A DNA stretch of 61,828 nt, taken from an uncultured Pedosphaera sp. (lineage in GTDB: Bacteria > Verrucomicrobiota > Verrucomicrobiia > Limisphaerales > Pedosphaeraceae). The DNA is taken from assembly GCA_903918755.1 (NCBI GenBank), contig CAIXFN010000087.1, positions 1 to 61,828 on the forward strand. Reading direction: 5' to 3'. The notes beneath the pieces were generated by a model. That model was not told where the DNA came from. It ran no database searches and saw only the letters and a program-made list of their open reading frames with translations. Made by a program: the position numbers and the translations under genes. Positions 19,401-29,088 of the stretch are shown here, piece after piece (position 1 is the stretch's first letter; every line of letters begins with the position of its first letter).

Positions 19401-19430
19401 TTGACACCGCCCGGTCGTGCCTGCGATGTT
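19401..19430 (+). promoter_or_regulatory. Candidate promoter for panB-moaC
   Basis: A perfect -35 TTGACA at 19401-19406 is followed after 18 bases by GATGTT at 19425-19430, a weak -10. The panB start is 20 bases downstream. The -10 is poor, so confidence is low. Confidence 0.3.
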
Positions 19431-19449
19431 GCCCCCGATTCGCAGCCAA

Positions 19450-20229
19450 ATGAATTCAACCAAGATCACGCCGGAAATCCTCATTCAAATGAAAGCGCGC
19501 GGGGAAAAAATCCCCGCCCTGACGGCTTACGACTATCCGCAGACCAAATTGCTGGATGAAACGGGGGTGCCGTTTTTGTTGGTGGGTGATTCCCTGGGGA
19601 TGGTGGTGCTGGGTTATCCGGACACCACGCTCGTGACCATGGCGGATATGGAGCATCATGTGCGTGCCGCCGCCCGCGCCCAACCCCGGGCCTTGCTGGC
19701 CGCCGACCTGCCCTTTCAGAGTTATGAAAACGTGGCGGACGCGCTGACCAACGCCCGGCGACTCATGACCGCCGGCGCGGAAGCCGTCAAAGCCGAGGGG
19801 GGCCGGAACATCCTCCCGCAAGTGCGCGCCCTCGTGGTGGCGGGAATCCCCTTTTGCGGGCATCTGGGAATGCTGCCCCAAAGTGTCCGGCTGGAGGGCG
19901 GCTATCACATCAAGGGCCGGGCCGAGGCGGAGAAGCAGGCCCTGCTCGCGGACGCGCAGGCGCTGGCGGAAGCCGGTGCCTTTGCCATCGTGCTCGAGTT
20001 GGTGACCCCGCCGGTGGCGGCGGAACTGACGCGCGCCCTGCTCATCCCCACCATCGGGATTGGTTCAGGGCCCGATTGCGACGGGCAAATCCTGGTCACT
20101 CCGGACCTGCTGGGGACTTTTCCCTGGTTTACCCCCCGCTTCGTCAAACCCCGCCTGAACGGCGCGGAACAGATGCGCACCGCCATCGCCGGCTGGATGG
20201 CCGCCCTGCAAGCCCCGCCCGTCCCATGA
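19450..20229 (+). CDS. panB: 3-methyl-2-oxobutanoate hydroxymethyltransferase
   Basis: The first committed step of pantothenate (coenzyme A) synthesis: transfer of a hydroxymethyl group from 5,10-methylene-THF to ketoisovalerate. 259 residues, the usual length. Family words [24 protein letters not shown] (metal-binding Asp), [16 protein letters not shown], a catalytic Glu in IVLELV and [15 protein letters not shown] are all present. The ATG at 19450 is chosen because homologous sequence begins there; an upstream in-frame ATG at 19417 adds an unrelated peptide. Its stop overlaps the moaC start (ATGA). No panC or panD is adjacent. Confidence 0.95.
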   Translation: MNSTKITPEILIQMKARGEKIPALTAYDYPQTKLLDETGVPFLLVGDSLGMVVLGYPDTTLVTMADMEHHVRAAARAQPRALLAADLPFQSYENVADALTNARRLMTAGAEAVKAEGGRNILPQVRALVVAGIPFCGHLGMLPQSVRLEGGYHIKGRAEAEKQALLADAQALAEAGAFAIVLELVTPPVAAELTRALLIPTIGIGSGPDCDGQILVTPDLLGTFPWFTPRFVKPRLNGAEQMRTAIAGWMAALQAPPVP

Positions 20230-20684
20230 CCAAACTGACCCACCTTAATGCCGCCGGCGAAGCTTCCATGGTGGATGTTTCGCACAAACCAACCGTACAG
20301 CGCACCGCCGTGGCGGCCGGGGAAATTCTCCTGCAACCCGCCACGCTGGATTTGATCCGCTCCCGGGATGTACCCAAAGGCGATGTGTTGGCCGCCGCCC
20401 GACTGGCCGGCATCATGGCCGCCAAGAAGACCGGCGACCTGATTCCCTTGTGCCATCCCCTGCCCATCTCCCATTGCGAGGTAAACTTTGAATTTCCCGA
20501 ATCTCGGGACCGCATTGCCATCAGCGCCAGTGCGCGGATTACCGCGCAGACTGGCGTGGAGATGGAAGCGTTGACCGCCGTCACCATCGCTGCCCTGACC
20601 ATTTACGACATGTGCAAGGCGGTGGACAAAACCATGCAAATCACCGCCATCCGGCTGGTGTCCAAGACGAAGACCCCGCTCTGA
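20226..20684 (+). CDS. moaC: Cyclic pyranopterin monophosphate synthase MoaC
   Basis: Makes cPMP from the MoaA product in molybdenum cofactor synthesis. 152 residues with the family blocks [34 protein letters not shown], and the ending [20 protein letters not shown] with catalytic Asp and Lys. Starts inside the panB stop (ATGA), so the two are translationally coupled. The partners moaD and moaE lie about 31 kb away in this window; moaA is not seen. Confidence 0.95.
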   Translation: MTKLTHLNAAGEASMVDVSHKPTVQRTAVAAGEILLQPATLDLIRSRDVPKGDVLAAARLAGIMAAKKTGDLIPLCHPLPISHCEVNFEFPESRDRIAISASARITAQTGVEMEALTAVTIAALTIYDMCKAVDKTMQITAIRLVSKTKTPL

Positions 20685-20693
20685 TTTGAGCCC

Positions 20694-20710
20694 CGGCAGG
20701 CTACCTGCCG
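20694..20710. terminator. Hairpin between convergent genes
   Basis: CGGCAGG and CCTGCCG pair perfectly around a CTA loop in the 35-base gap between the convergent moaC and serine hydrolase genes. No strong T-tract follows on either side. The position suggests a shared bidirectional terminator. Confidence 0.45.
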
Positions 20711-20719
20711 TTGGTTCGC

Positions 20720-21871
20720 CTACTTCTTGAATTGTTCCAACGCCCAGTCGCGGAACACTCCCTGGGCCTGACCGCCCTTCCCGGGAAAGCCGGCGTGTTG
20801 CACCATCCAGACGAGGGCAAGACCCTGCCCCGGGCGGATTTCCATGTTGGTGGCGTGCGCCCCGCCATGCCCGAACCAATCCGGCCCCACTGCCACCGCC
20901 AAGCCATAACTCTCATTCACCGCAGCCGGTGTCTGGCGCTTCGTCATTTCCCGGAACGCCGTTTCACTGAGATAGCGGCGACCGTTGAGTTCGCCACCCC
21001 GGAGCAACATCCGGCAAAAAAGTGCCGTGTCCTGCGCGGTGGAAAACAATCCGCCCGCCGGCATGGGAAACCGATGCCCGCGGTCCGAGAGCGGATAAAT
21101 CAACTGGGTAATGGGAGTTTCGCGGCGACCGGTCTTGGCCTCATCGGGACGGTAGGATTTCGCCAGGCGCCGCACCTGGTCCGCATCCGGCCAGAACGTC
21201 GTGTCCTTCATCCCCAACGGACCGAACAAGCGCTGCTGCATGAAATCCTCATACTTCATCCCCGTCACCACTTCCAGCACACGGGCGGCGGTGTTGATTC
21301 CCGCGTTGGAGTATTGGTAGTGGGTGCCGGGTTCCGTTTGCAACGGGGCTGCGGCATAGCTGCGCACGGCGGTCGCCAACGGCAACCCATCCAGCGTGGG
21401 TTGTTCCAGCGTGGATTGAAAGGGTAGTCCGCTCATGTGACTGAGCACTTCGTGAAGTGTGATCGGGTGTGCGGGCTTGCGCAAGAGCACGTGTTCAGGG
21501 TCCTTTTCCACCACCACCAGCTGGCCGCGAAATTCCGGCAGGTATTTCTCGACGGCATCGTCCAGGGCAATGTTCCCTTCGTCCACCAGCATCATCACCG
21601 CCGTGGCGGTCATTGCCTTCGACTGGGAGGCGATCCAAAATAGCGCGTCCGGAACCAGGCGCGTGGCGGCTCCAATGTCCGCATAACCGACGGAGGTCAC
21701 CGCGAGGACCTGATCGCGATCCAACACAAGCGCCACCGCACCCGCCAGCTCATGCCGGTCCACAAAGGGTTGCAGTCGGTCAGCCACACTGGACGGCGGA
21801 GCGGCGCAAGCGGCGCCAACTGCAAGCTGCAGAGCCAGCAACCAAACGAGGAGACGAAGCAGGGGATTCAT
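20720..21871 (-). CDS. Exported class C beta-lactamase-fold serine hydrolase
   Basis: 383 residues with an N-terminal signal peptide ending near ACAAP. Active-site motifs are SQSK at 82-85 (nucleophile Ser82, Lys85), YSN at 187-189 and HGG in WFGHGG. This is the beta-lactamase-related family (PF00144) that includes EstB-like esterases and D-amino-acid peptidases. Its role as an antibiotic-resistance enzyme is not implied. Periplasmic or extracellular. Convergent with moaC. Confidence 0.87.
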   Translation of the reverse strand: MNPLLRLLVWLLALQLAVGAACAAPPSSVADRLQPFVDRHELAGAVALVLDRDQVLAVTSVGYADIGAATRLVPDALFWIASQSKAMTATAVMMLVDEGNIALDDAVEKYLPEFRGQLVVVEKDPEHVLLRKPAHPITLHEVLSHMSGLPFQSTLEQPTLDGLPLATAVRSYAAAPLQTEPGTHYQYSNAGINTAARVLEVVTGMKYEDFMQQRLFGPLGMKDTTFWPDADQVRRLAKSYRPDEAKTGRRETPITQLIYPLSDRGHRFPMPAGGLFSTAQDTALFCRMLLRGGELNGRRYLSETAFREMTKRQTPAAVNESYGLAVAVGPDWFGHGGAHATNMEIRPGQGLALVWMVQHAGFPGKGGQAQGVFRDWALEQFKK

Positions 21872-22032
21872 TGGGAGGAAGTCTAAGCCTTCGTAAGCCG
21901 CGTCTGCCAGCGCGATTTTGTGGCATTGCGGCGATGATCCCGGACGGCAATAACTTTGGAATTGCCAATTATTCGATGGTGGATTACGTTATCACCAATG
22001 TTAGCGCTCGTCCGCACAACTACGACTTTATA

Positions 22033-22095
22033 GCGTCCCCGGAATTACCGCGGACGCCAACGCCTCGACTTGCCTTCGAGGCGTTTTTCTTTTCT
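22033..22095 (+). promoter_or_regulatory. Putative thrS leader with terminator-like attenuator
   Basis: Two hairpins lie just before thrS. The first (22033-22057) has arms GCGTCC and GGACGC with an inner CGG/CCG. The second (22059-22085) is a perfect ten-base stem of AACGCCTCGA with its complement, followed by TTTTTCTTTT. This is a good intrinsic terminator, about 50 bases before the thrS ATG and in the same direction. The gene upstream faces away, so the terminator has nothing to end except a thrS leader transcript. This suggests attenuation, as known for some aminoacyl-tRNA synthetase genes. No T-box consensus was recognised. Confidence 0.55.
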
Positions 22096-22143
22096 CGACC
22101 TGTACGCCGCGAAACCTGATAACCCAACCCAACACTAAACTTT

Positions 22144-24225
22144 ATGCCAAACGCCGAACAACCTGCGGATCGGAAAACTCTGGATGACCGCCAGAAAATG
22201 ACGGACCTCGAGCGCCTGCGCCATTCCTGCGCCCACGTGCTGGCCACCGCGATCCTGCGGCTCTGGCCGGAAGCCCAGTTCGCGGCCGGCCCGCCGGTGG
22301 AAAACGGCTTTTACTACGACCTCGACCTCGGCCACCGAATCTCGCCCGAGGATTTTGAGAAAATCGAGGCGGAGATGAAAAAGGAAATCAAGGCCAACAA
22401 TGTGTTCGAACGCATTGTCGTCACCCGCGAGCAGGCGCTGGCTGACGCCGCGAGCGGCCGGCTGGGCGGTTTGGGCGAGCGCCCGGGGAATCCGAGCAAG
22501 TTCAAAATCGGCAACCTGGCGGACATCCCGGAAGGCGAACCGATCTCGTACTATCGGAATGGTGATTTTCTGGACCTTTGCGCCGGGCCGCATGTGATGC
22601 GCACGGGCAACATCGGGGCCTTCAAGCTCACGCATGTGGCGAGCGCGTATTACAAAGGGGACGAGAAAAATCCCCAACTCCAGCGCATTTACGGCACCGC
22701 CTTCAAGAACAAGACGGAGCTGGAGGCCTATTTCACGATGATCGAAGAGGCCAAACGCCGCGATCACCGAAAGATTGGCCAGGAGATGGGCCTGTTCGCG
22801 CTGGATTCCGAATACGTCGGCCCCGGTCTGGCGCTCTGGCTGCCCAATGGCACTGCCATTGTCGAAGCCTTGGAAACCCTCGCCAAGGAAGCGGAGTTTG
22901 CGGCCGGTTATGTGCGCGTCAAGACCCCGCACCTGGCGCGGGAGAAAATGTATAAGACCTCGGGGCATTTGCCGTACTACGCCGAGTCCATGTTCCCGCC
23001 GATGCAGATCGATGAAGTGGCACCGCGGCGCAGCGAACTCGCGGCGAAGAAGCAACAGCTTTGGGAACTGTGCCGGTCCAACGGTGCGGCAGAAATCCTG
23101 AACGTCAGCGCGACGGAGCAAGCCGCCCTGAGTTCCGGGCAGGAGTTCCAGTTGCTCGACCAGCGGACCCGCGAGCTGGATCCAGCCCTCCCGGCGGAAA
23201 CTAAACGCGTTCTTTTGGAATTGCGCGACATTGCGCGCGCCCTGTTTCAATTGCCACCCGCCGAGGTCTATTACCTCAAGGCGATGAACTGCCCGCATCA
23301 TCATCGCATTTTTGCCGCGGAACCGCGCAGTTACCGCGACCTGCCGTTGCGCCTCGCGGAATATGGAACCTGCTATCGTTACGAACAATCGGGTGAGTTG
23401 TTTGGCCTGATGCGGGTGCGGGCGTTGAACATGAATGACGCGCACATTTATTGCACCGCGGAACAGTTCGCGGAGGAATTCCGCGCGGTCAATGACATGT
23501 ACCTGAAGTATTTCCAGATTTTCGGCCTGAGCAAATACCAGATGCGCTTCAGCACCCACTCGGCCGAAGGCCTGGGTAAGAAGTATGTCAATGAACCAGA
23601 GCTGTGGCACAAGACCGAGGACATGGTCCGCCGCGTCCTGATCGAGTCCGGCATCAACTACGTGGAGGTGGCCAACGAAGCCGCCTTCTACGGTCCAAAG
23701 ATTGACGTGCAGGTCTGGAGCGCCATCGGCCGGGAATTCACGATCGCCACCAACCAGGTGGATTTCGCGGTGCCCGCCAAATTCGGACTGACCTATCGCG
23801 ACCGGGATAATACGGACAAGACCCCGCTCTGCATTCACCGCGCCCCGCTAGGCACGCATGAACGGTTCATCGGCTTCCTGATCGAACACTATGCCGGAAA
23901 TTTTCCGCTGTGGCTGGCCCCCGAACAGGTCCGGGTCATGACCATCGGCGACGAGGAACCCCTGGTCACCTACGCCCAGGCCATCGTGGCGGAACTCCGG
24001 GCCAACCAGGTCCGGGTGAAGGCGGATTTCACGACCAACAAGATCAACGGCAAGATTCAGGACGCCGAAAAGGCCAAGGTCCATACCATGCTGGTGATCG
24101 GCTCCCGCGACATGGAGGCCGGCAACGTCTCCCTCCGCCTCCACGGCAAGGGCAACATTGGCGCCAAACCGAAGGCGGACGCGGTGGCGGAAATCCTGGT
24201 CGCCATCAAGGAACGAAGGGGTTAG
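22144..24225 (+). CDS. thrS: Threonyl-tRNA synthetase
   Basis: Charges tRNA-Thr in the cytoplasm. 693 residues. The usual N-terminal TGS domain is absent: the protein enters almost directly into the editing domain with His27 and His31 (HSCAH) and Cys146/His150 (CAGPH). The class II core has FGLMRVRALNMNDAHIYC, the zinc ligand Cys383 in MNCPHHHRIF (normally MNCPGH), and CIHRAPLGTHERF. An extra segment of about 80 residues, 290 to 372, sits between the TSGH strand and the zinc Cys. The anticodon-binding domain closes the protein. It is followed by an intrinsic terminator and preceded by a putative attenuator. Confidence 0.95.
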   Translation: MPNAEQPADRKTLDDRQKMTDLERLRHSCAHVLATAILRLWPEAQFAAGPPVENGFYYDLDLGHRISPEDFEKIEAEMKKEIKANNVFERIVVTREQALADAASGRLGGLGERPGNPSKFKIGNLADIPEGEPISYYRNGDFLDLCAGPHVMRTGNIGAFKLTHVASAYYKGDEKNPQLQRIYGTAFKNKTELEAYFTMIEEAKRRDHRKIGQEMGLFALDSEYVGPGLALWLPNGTAIVEALETLAKEAEFAAGYVRVKTPHLAREKMYKTSGHLPYYAESMFPPMQIDEVAPRRSELAAKKQQLWELCRSNGAAEILNVSATEQAALSSGQEFQLLDQRTRELDPALPAETKRVLLELRDIARALFQLPPAEVYYLKAMNCPHHHRIFAAEPRSYRDLPLRLAEYGTCYRYEQSGELFGLMRVRALNMNDAHIYCTAEQFAEEFRAVNDMYLKYFQIFGLSKYQMRFSTHSAEGLGKKYVNEPELWHKTEDMVRRVLIESGINYVEVANEAAFYGPKIDVQVWSAIGREFTIATNQVDFAVPAKFGLTYRDRDNTDKTPLCIHRAPLGTHERFIGFLIEHYAGNFPLWLAPEQVRVMTIGDEEPLVTYAQAIVAELRANQVRVKADFTTNKINGKIQDAEKAKVHTMLVIGSRDMEAGNVSLRLHGKGNIGAKPKADAVAEILVAIKERRG

Positions 24226-24263
24226 TCAGGAATCGGTGGGGCGGCAGAATGGTCGAGCCTAAA

Positions 24264-24292
24264 CCCGGGGAGCGTTTCCCCGGGAACTTTTT
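24264..24292 (+). terminator. Intrinsic terminator after thrS
   Basis: A perfect eight-base stem (CCCGGGGA with TCCCCGGG, five-base loop) is followed by AAC and TTTTT, 39 bases after the thrS stop. Confidence 0.75.
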
Positions 24293-24359
24293 CACTCTCC
24301 CCTTCCGCCCCGCAAAAGGTCCATTGAAATCCCGCCTGTGATGCGGCATCCTGCCAGCT

Positions 24360-25211
24360 ATGAGCCGTAAATCAAATCGCCGCCCGGCGCCACCAACGCC
24401 GCCCGCCGCCCAGTCCCCGAATCTGGCCTGGGTGGCCATTCCGGTGATGGTGTTGGTGGTTGGCGGAGTGGTCTGGGCGATAGCCTCCGGTGCCTTCCGA
24501 CCCGATCCGGCCCGTCGCAATCTGCTGCAAAACGGCACCAATCAGCCGGCTGCCGAGACGGTATTCATCCCTCCCGTTATCACCCCGCCAGTGACCGTAA
24601 CCACGAAGCCTCCGGCAGAACCGGAAAAAGAATTGGGCGACACGGAGAAGTCTGCCCTCCGGCAAAATCACGCGAATGAGTTGTTGAAGGAAGGCAAGTT
24701 CAAGGAAGCGGTCGCCGAATACGAAGCGGCGGTGAAATTGACGCCGGAGGACGAGGATGCGCATTACAATCTGGCCTTTGCCCTCGCCAAGGCCGGCGAC
24801 CGGGAAGCCGCCCGGAAAGAATACGAGGAAGCACTCCGGATTTACGCCGATTATACCGAGGCGCATAATAATCTGGGCAACCTCCTGCTCGCCGACGGAA
24901 ATATCGAGGAGGCAGTGGCCCACTTCAAAGCGGCGCTCCAACAATCCGCCGATGATCCATTGACGCAAAATAACCTGGGCCACGGTCTGGCCCTGCAAGG
25001 CAAAACGGCGGAAGCAGTCCCCTGTTTCAAGGAAGCCCTGCGGCTGAAGCCGGATTACCTCGAAGCCCGGCAGAATCTGGGGGTGAGCTACCTGCAGTCC
25101 CAAAAATACCAGGAAGCCATCACGGAATTTAAGGAAGTATTGCGCACCAAGCCGGATTTTGAGCCCGCCCTGAAAGGATTGGCCCGGGCGCAGAAACTCA
25201 TCGGGCCTTAA
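24360..25211 (+). CDS. Membrane-anchored TPR protein
   Basis: 283 residues: a short basic proline-rich cytoplasmic start, one transmembrane helix at about 24-43, a Pro/Thr-rich linker, then five to six tetratricopeptide repeats from about 100 to the end (for example AHNNLGNLLLADGNIEEAV). TPR arrays bind partner proteins; the N-in anchor puts the array outside the cytoplasm. Probably monocistronic after the thrS terminator. No specific partner can be named. Confidence 0.82.
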   Translation: MSRKSNRRPAPPTPPAAQSPNLAWVAIPVMVLVVGGVVWAIASGAFRPDPARRNLLQNGTNQPAAETVFIPPVITPPVTVTTKPPAEPEKELGDTEKSALRQNHANELLKEGKFKEAVAEYEAAVKLTPEDEDAHYNLAFALAKAGDREAARKEYEEALRIYADYTEAHNNLGNLLLADGNIEEAVAHFKAALQQSADDPLTQNNLGHGLALQGKTAEAVPCFKEALRLKPDYLEARQNLGVSYLQSQKYQEAITEFKEVLRTKPDFEPALKGLARAQKLIGP

Positions 25212-25227
25212 ATGGAGCCTCTTCCTT

Positions 25228-28200
25228 TTAACGGGTGGTACACCGACCCGCCATCTCCACGGTCAATTCCCGGGCCCCGGCGGGCACCGGATAAGTGAGC
25301 GTCTTTCCGCCGGGCCAGCGCACCCAGAGTTCCTGCGGCGAATCCCGCAGCCCTAACACCTGCACCGCATCATCCTGCGACCAGTAGCCACCTCCTCCGT
25401 GAATTTCGCGGCTGGGACCGGCACCCCGGGCATCCCGCAACCGCATCTGGGCGCCGTAAGCGGAGAGATTTCCGGGTGATCCCACCAGGCGCACCCGCAG
25501 GCCGGGTCGGCCGGTTTCGTTGTGGAACAAACGGGTGGCCTGGCCGCTCTGCCCCACCACCAGGTCCACCCGGCCATCCCCATCAAAATCCGCGAGCGCG
25601 GCGCCGCGTTGCTCTCCGTAAACGGTCACCCCGCTCTCCTGGCCGGGCACGGGAACAAAACCTCCCCGTCCATCGCCGCGGAGCCATACTCCCCGGCCCC
25701 CGTCGTAGCGAGGTGTTTCGGCATTGACGGCAAAAAAATTCTGGCTGAGAAACAAGTCCTCCTTTCCGTCCCCATCAAAATCCCCCACCGCCAGGCCGAA
25801 GGCCGGGGCAAATTGAGCTTCCGCCGGCAAAGCGTGCGCCTCAAAATGATCCCCCCGATTCAGGAATACCATCGACTCCAGAGTGTTGGCCTCCCAACTC
25901 CGCGCGGCGGCGAAACGCTCGCCCAAAACCTCGGCCACCCCCGCCTCACCGTAGGCGCGAAAAGTCGCGTAGCGTTCCTGCAACCATGGCAGGGCATGGC
26001 GCACCGGCTCGAAACCACGCAGCGGCACATATTTCCGCAGCCCGGAATCAAAACCAGCTTCGAGGACATCGATTGCCTCCGCCCCGCTCCAGCTGCCGTA
26101 GAATATTTTGAGCGGGGCTGAACGCTGGCGTTCGTAACGCGTGTTGCGACCCCAGTTGGAGGCCACGATATCCATTCGCCCGTCGCCGTCAAAATCCCCC
26201 ACCGCCACCCCATTCCACCAGCCGGTGAATTTGTCCAATCCCAACTCCGCCGTGATTTCGTGGAATTTTCCGTGATCATTGTGGAACACCCGCACCGGTC
26301 CCCATTCGACCGCCAGGATGAGATCCGGCCAGCCATCCCCATCCAAATCACTGAAAATCGCCCCATTCACCAAGCCGGCCTCCTTGAGGAGGGCTTCGGT
26401 ATCCGGCACCACCTGCGAACCGCCACCGACGGCTAGTTGATAAAGGTGCGAGGCAGCGGGTAGCGGAAACTTTCCCGGCACCACGCGGCCGCCGACAAAC
26501 AAGGCCAGGCGGCCATCCCCATTGATATCTCCCAGTGCCATTGGCCCCGGACAGGCCGATGAAGCCGGCAAACCGTCACCCATCCGTATTCCGGCCCTGC
26601 CAAAATCAACTCGCATCACCGCCTTGGTTCCCGGCGATTCCAGATTGGATTGAGCAATCAAGACCGCGGCTCCTTCCGGCGAAGGCAGGCCGACGATGCC
26701 TCCTTGCTCCAAGGTCAGACCGCTGAGGGAAGCCGGAACGGGCTTGGCGACAAATCCGCCTTGCCGATTGTTCTCGAAGAGAGCCAGCGCACCACCCCGG
26801 CCACCGCCAACCAGCAGATCCGGCCAGCCATCGCCATTCACGTCCAACCACGCCACGGCGGGGCCAGCTTGCGATAGTCGGTGGGGCAACAGCGGTTGCC
26901 GGGCGAAGTCATCAAATGGAGTAGCAACGTGAGTATGGTTCAGCCGCTCTGAAACATCGCGAAACATCCGCGGGGGTGTCGACTTCTGAGTTGGCGAATC
27001 CGCCTGCGCCTGCGCTTCATCAATTTCCAGGACACAATTCGCCGTGACATTGGTGAGCAGGGAGTGCCGGCCGCTCCGCCAGAAAACCTCGACCGAAAAG
27101 GGTCCCGATCCCGCGCCGGCGGCGAAAACGCGCTCGGTGTCATCGGATGACAGATAACGCCCGCCGCAGATCATCTGCTGACTCTGAACTACCGGCCCGC
27201 CGCGGAAAACAATCCGCGAGCCAATCCCCCGCGTATTGGGGGCTAGGCCCTGCAAACGGACTGCCACGCGCGGCGCGGTCGCCTCGTTGCGATAAATGGT
27301 GGGAGGGGCGTCAAAGTTATTGATGACCACATCCAGGTCGCCGTCGTTATCAAGATCCACCAAACACATGCCCTGCGAAACCGCCACTTCATTAAAACCC
27401 CACCGGTCACTGGTATCCTCAAATGTCAGGTCGCCGAGATTGCGAAAGGCCACCTTGGGCTGGGTATGGCGGGGAAACATCCGGCTCTGCAAATCCAGCG
27501 CGGCGCGCCCGCCCAGTCGTAACTGGCTCTTCTGCCGCTCAAACTCCGCGCTCAGATCTGCGTTGAGGGAATCGCGAAAATAGCCGGTCGTAAACAGCAA
27601 GTCCTCGTAGCCGTCCAGATCGACATCCAGAAAAAGCGGTTGCCAGGACCATTCCGAGGCATCCACCCCGGCGAGGGCGCCAATCTCGGCGTAGGTGCCA
27701 TCCCCCCGGCCGAGGAACAGGGTGTTTTCATTGTACTGCGGCCGCTCGTCCGGGCCGACCGAGCCCGACTGGTCCATCTCGACGCCGTTCACATCGAGGA
27801 TCCGCTGCGTGTGGTTCCGGCTGAGCATGTCCACCACCAGGAGATCATCGATGCCATCCCGGTTGATGTCCGCAAAGTCCACCCCCATCGAAAATCGGCT
27901 GGTGTGCCGGAAGGCTTCACGGCTGGCCGCGCGGAAATGCCCCCTGCCGTCGTTGATCCAGATCCGGTCGGGAGAGAAGAGATCGTTGCAAACGTAAAGA
28001 TCGGGGATCCCATCCCCATTGAGATCGCGAAACATCGCCGATAAACCCCAGTCGAGCGGCGGGGAGGACAAAGCCTTGCCCGCCTCGTCGAGGAATCGCC
28101 CGTCCGTCCAGGTTTGCGCCGCAAACACCCCGTCTCCCCGGTTGAGATACAAAACGTCGGGCTCTCCCATCTGCTTGATGGTGCCCTTGCCGGTTTCCAC

Positions 28201-29016
28201 CACGAAGCGGCCTTTCAGTTCCGCATTCGTTTCGATGCTCCGACCGTTGATCGCGACCACCACGGGTTTGCCATCATCCATGCGCACCGTAAACTTGGCT
28301 TCCGGATGGTCCGCCAGACTGGAAGTAGCGTAGTTGGACACATACAGGTCCAGGGTGCCGTTGCCATCGATGTCCGCCACCGCGAGGGAAGTGCTGCCGA
28401 AGCGACGCACGAGGCCCGCATCGGTCTTTTCCGTGAAATGGCCGTGGCCGTCATTCAGAAAGAGCCGCGTGCCCCCACCATAAATGTTGACGAGCAAATC
28501 CAGGTCCCCGTCCCCATCCACATCCGCAAACGTCGCCCCGCTCGTAAACAGACCCGTGCAAGCCACCCCGGCCTCATCGGTGATTTCCACAAACTGGCAT
28601 TTACCCACGTTTCGGTAGAGATGGCTGCGCCCCTCCAGGCTGCAAAAGAACAAATCCGGCAGACCGTCCCCATCCACATCCCCGGCCGCCACGCCGCAGC
28701 CATTGTAACGCACCTGGTTCTCCAGCATCCGCCCCGGGGGCGGGGTGTTGGTGAAAGTTATCCCGGTGTCCACCAGCCGGTGGAAACCCGGAGCGGCCGG
28801 GACCAGACCGGGCAATTGGGCGCGCCGCCCTCCAGGTACGGCCAGCCAGGACAAGGCTTGCCCCGGTGCTCTGCCAGGGCTCAAAACGAGTGCCAGCGCC
28901 AACCAAGCAGTTACTCTTGCCTCCGGGCAAAACCCCGATTTCCATGAGGCAAAAAAAGAGCGCGGCTGGGCAGTCCCCTTCCCGGGAACTAAATGTCGCG
29001 TGGTCATGGGAACCAT
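25228..29016 (-). CDS. FG-GAP/VCBS repeat protein with two ASPIC/UnbV domains
   Basis: A 1262-residue exported protein. The hydrophobic signal is near residues 36-55. The body is a long series of FG-GAP/VCBS propeller repeats with calcium-binding DVDGDGLPDLFF-type loops, seen at least a dozen times. ASPIC/UnbV domains occur twice: once mid-protein (GSRIVFRGGPVVQSQQ, then ICGGRYLSSDD) and once at the C-terminus (HGGGGYWSQDD). Related CRTAC1-like proteins are extracellular or surface-attached in marine and soil bacteria; their binding partner is unknown. It is the last gene of a probable transcript with the octaheme cytochrome and a small membrane protein, after a 72-base gap that contains the inverted repeat ATTCAA/TTGAAT. 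Confidence 0.85.
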   Translation of the reverse strand: MVPMTTRHLVPGKGTAQPRSFFASWKSGFCPEARVTAWLALALVLSPGRAPGQALSWLAVPGGRRAQLPGLVPAAPGFHRLVDTGITFTNTPPPGRMLENQVRYNGCGVAAGDVDGDGLPDLFFCSLEGRSHLYRNVGKCQFVEITDEAGVACTGLFTSGATFADVDGDGDLDLLVNIYGGGTRLFLNDGHGHFTEKTDAGLVRRFGSTSLAVADIDGNGTLDLYVSNYATSSLADHPEAKFTVRMDDGKPVVVAINGRSIETNAELKGRFVVETGKGTIKQMGEPDVLYLNRGDGVFAAQTWTDGRFLDEAGKALSSPPLDWGLSAMFRDLNGDGIPDLYVCNDLFSPDRIWINDGRGHFRAASREAFRHTSRFSMGVDFADINRDGIDDLLVVDMLSRNHTQRILDVNGVEMDQSGSVGPDERPQYNENTLFLGRGDGTYAEIGALAGVDASEWSWQPLFLDVDLDGYEDLLFTTGYFRDSLNADLSAEFERQKSQLRLGGRAALDLQSRMFPRHTQPKVAFRNLGDLTFEDTSDRWGFNEVAVSQGMCLVDLDNDGDLDVVINNFDAPPTIYRNEATAPRVAVRLQGLAPNTRGIGSRIVFRGGPVVQSQQMICGGRYLSSDDTERVFAAGAGSGPFSVEVFWRSGRHSLLTNVTANCVLEIDEAQAQADSPTQKSTPPRMFRDVSERLNHTHVATPFDDFARQPLLPHRLSQAGPAVAWLDVNGDGWPDLLVGGGRGGALALFENNRQGGFVAKPVPASLSGLTLEQGGIVGLPSPEGAAVLIAQSNLESPGTKAVMRVDFGRAGIRMGDGLPASSACPGPMALGDINGDGRLALFVGGRVVPGKFPLPAASHLYQLAVGGGSQVVPDTEALLKEAGLVNGAIFSDLDGDGWPDLILAVEWGPVRVFHNDHGKFHEITAELGLDKFTGWWNGVAVGDFDGDGRMDIVASNWGRNTRYERQRSAPLKIFYGSWSGAEAIDVLEAGFDSGLRKYVPLRGFEPVRHALPWLQERYATFRAYGEAGVAEVLGERFAAARSWEANTLESMVFLNRGDHFEAHALPAEAQFAPAFGLAVGDFDGDGKEDLFLSQNFFAVNAETPRYDGGRGVWLRGDGRGGFVPVPGQESGVTVYGEQRGAALADFDGDGRVDLVVGQSGQATRLFHNETGRPGLRVRLVGSPGNLSAYGAQMRLRDARGAGPSREIHGGGGYWSQDDAVQVLGLRDSPQELWVRWPGGKTLTYPVPAGARELTVEMAGRCTTR

Positions 29017-29088
29017 CCTAGGACCGGACCGGCCACCGATTCAACCTTATTGAATTAATTAGCGCCGAAAATCTGCTCAGAGATAGGA

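Noticed and set aside
21936-22119. Leader peptide ORF before thrS
   Set aside because: An open frame from ATG to TGA exists, but it lacks a ribosome site and a threonine run, and the terminator stem lies within it.
22135-23838. 567-codon minus-strand ORF
   Set aside because: Antisense to thrS, whose catalytic motifs are clear.
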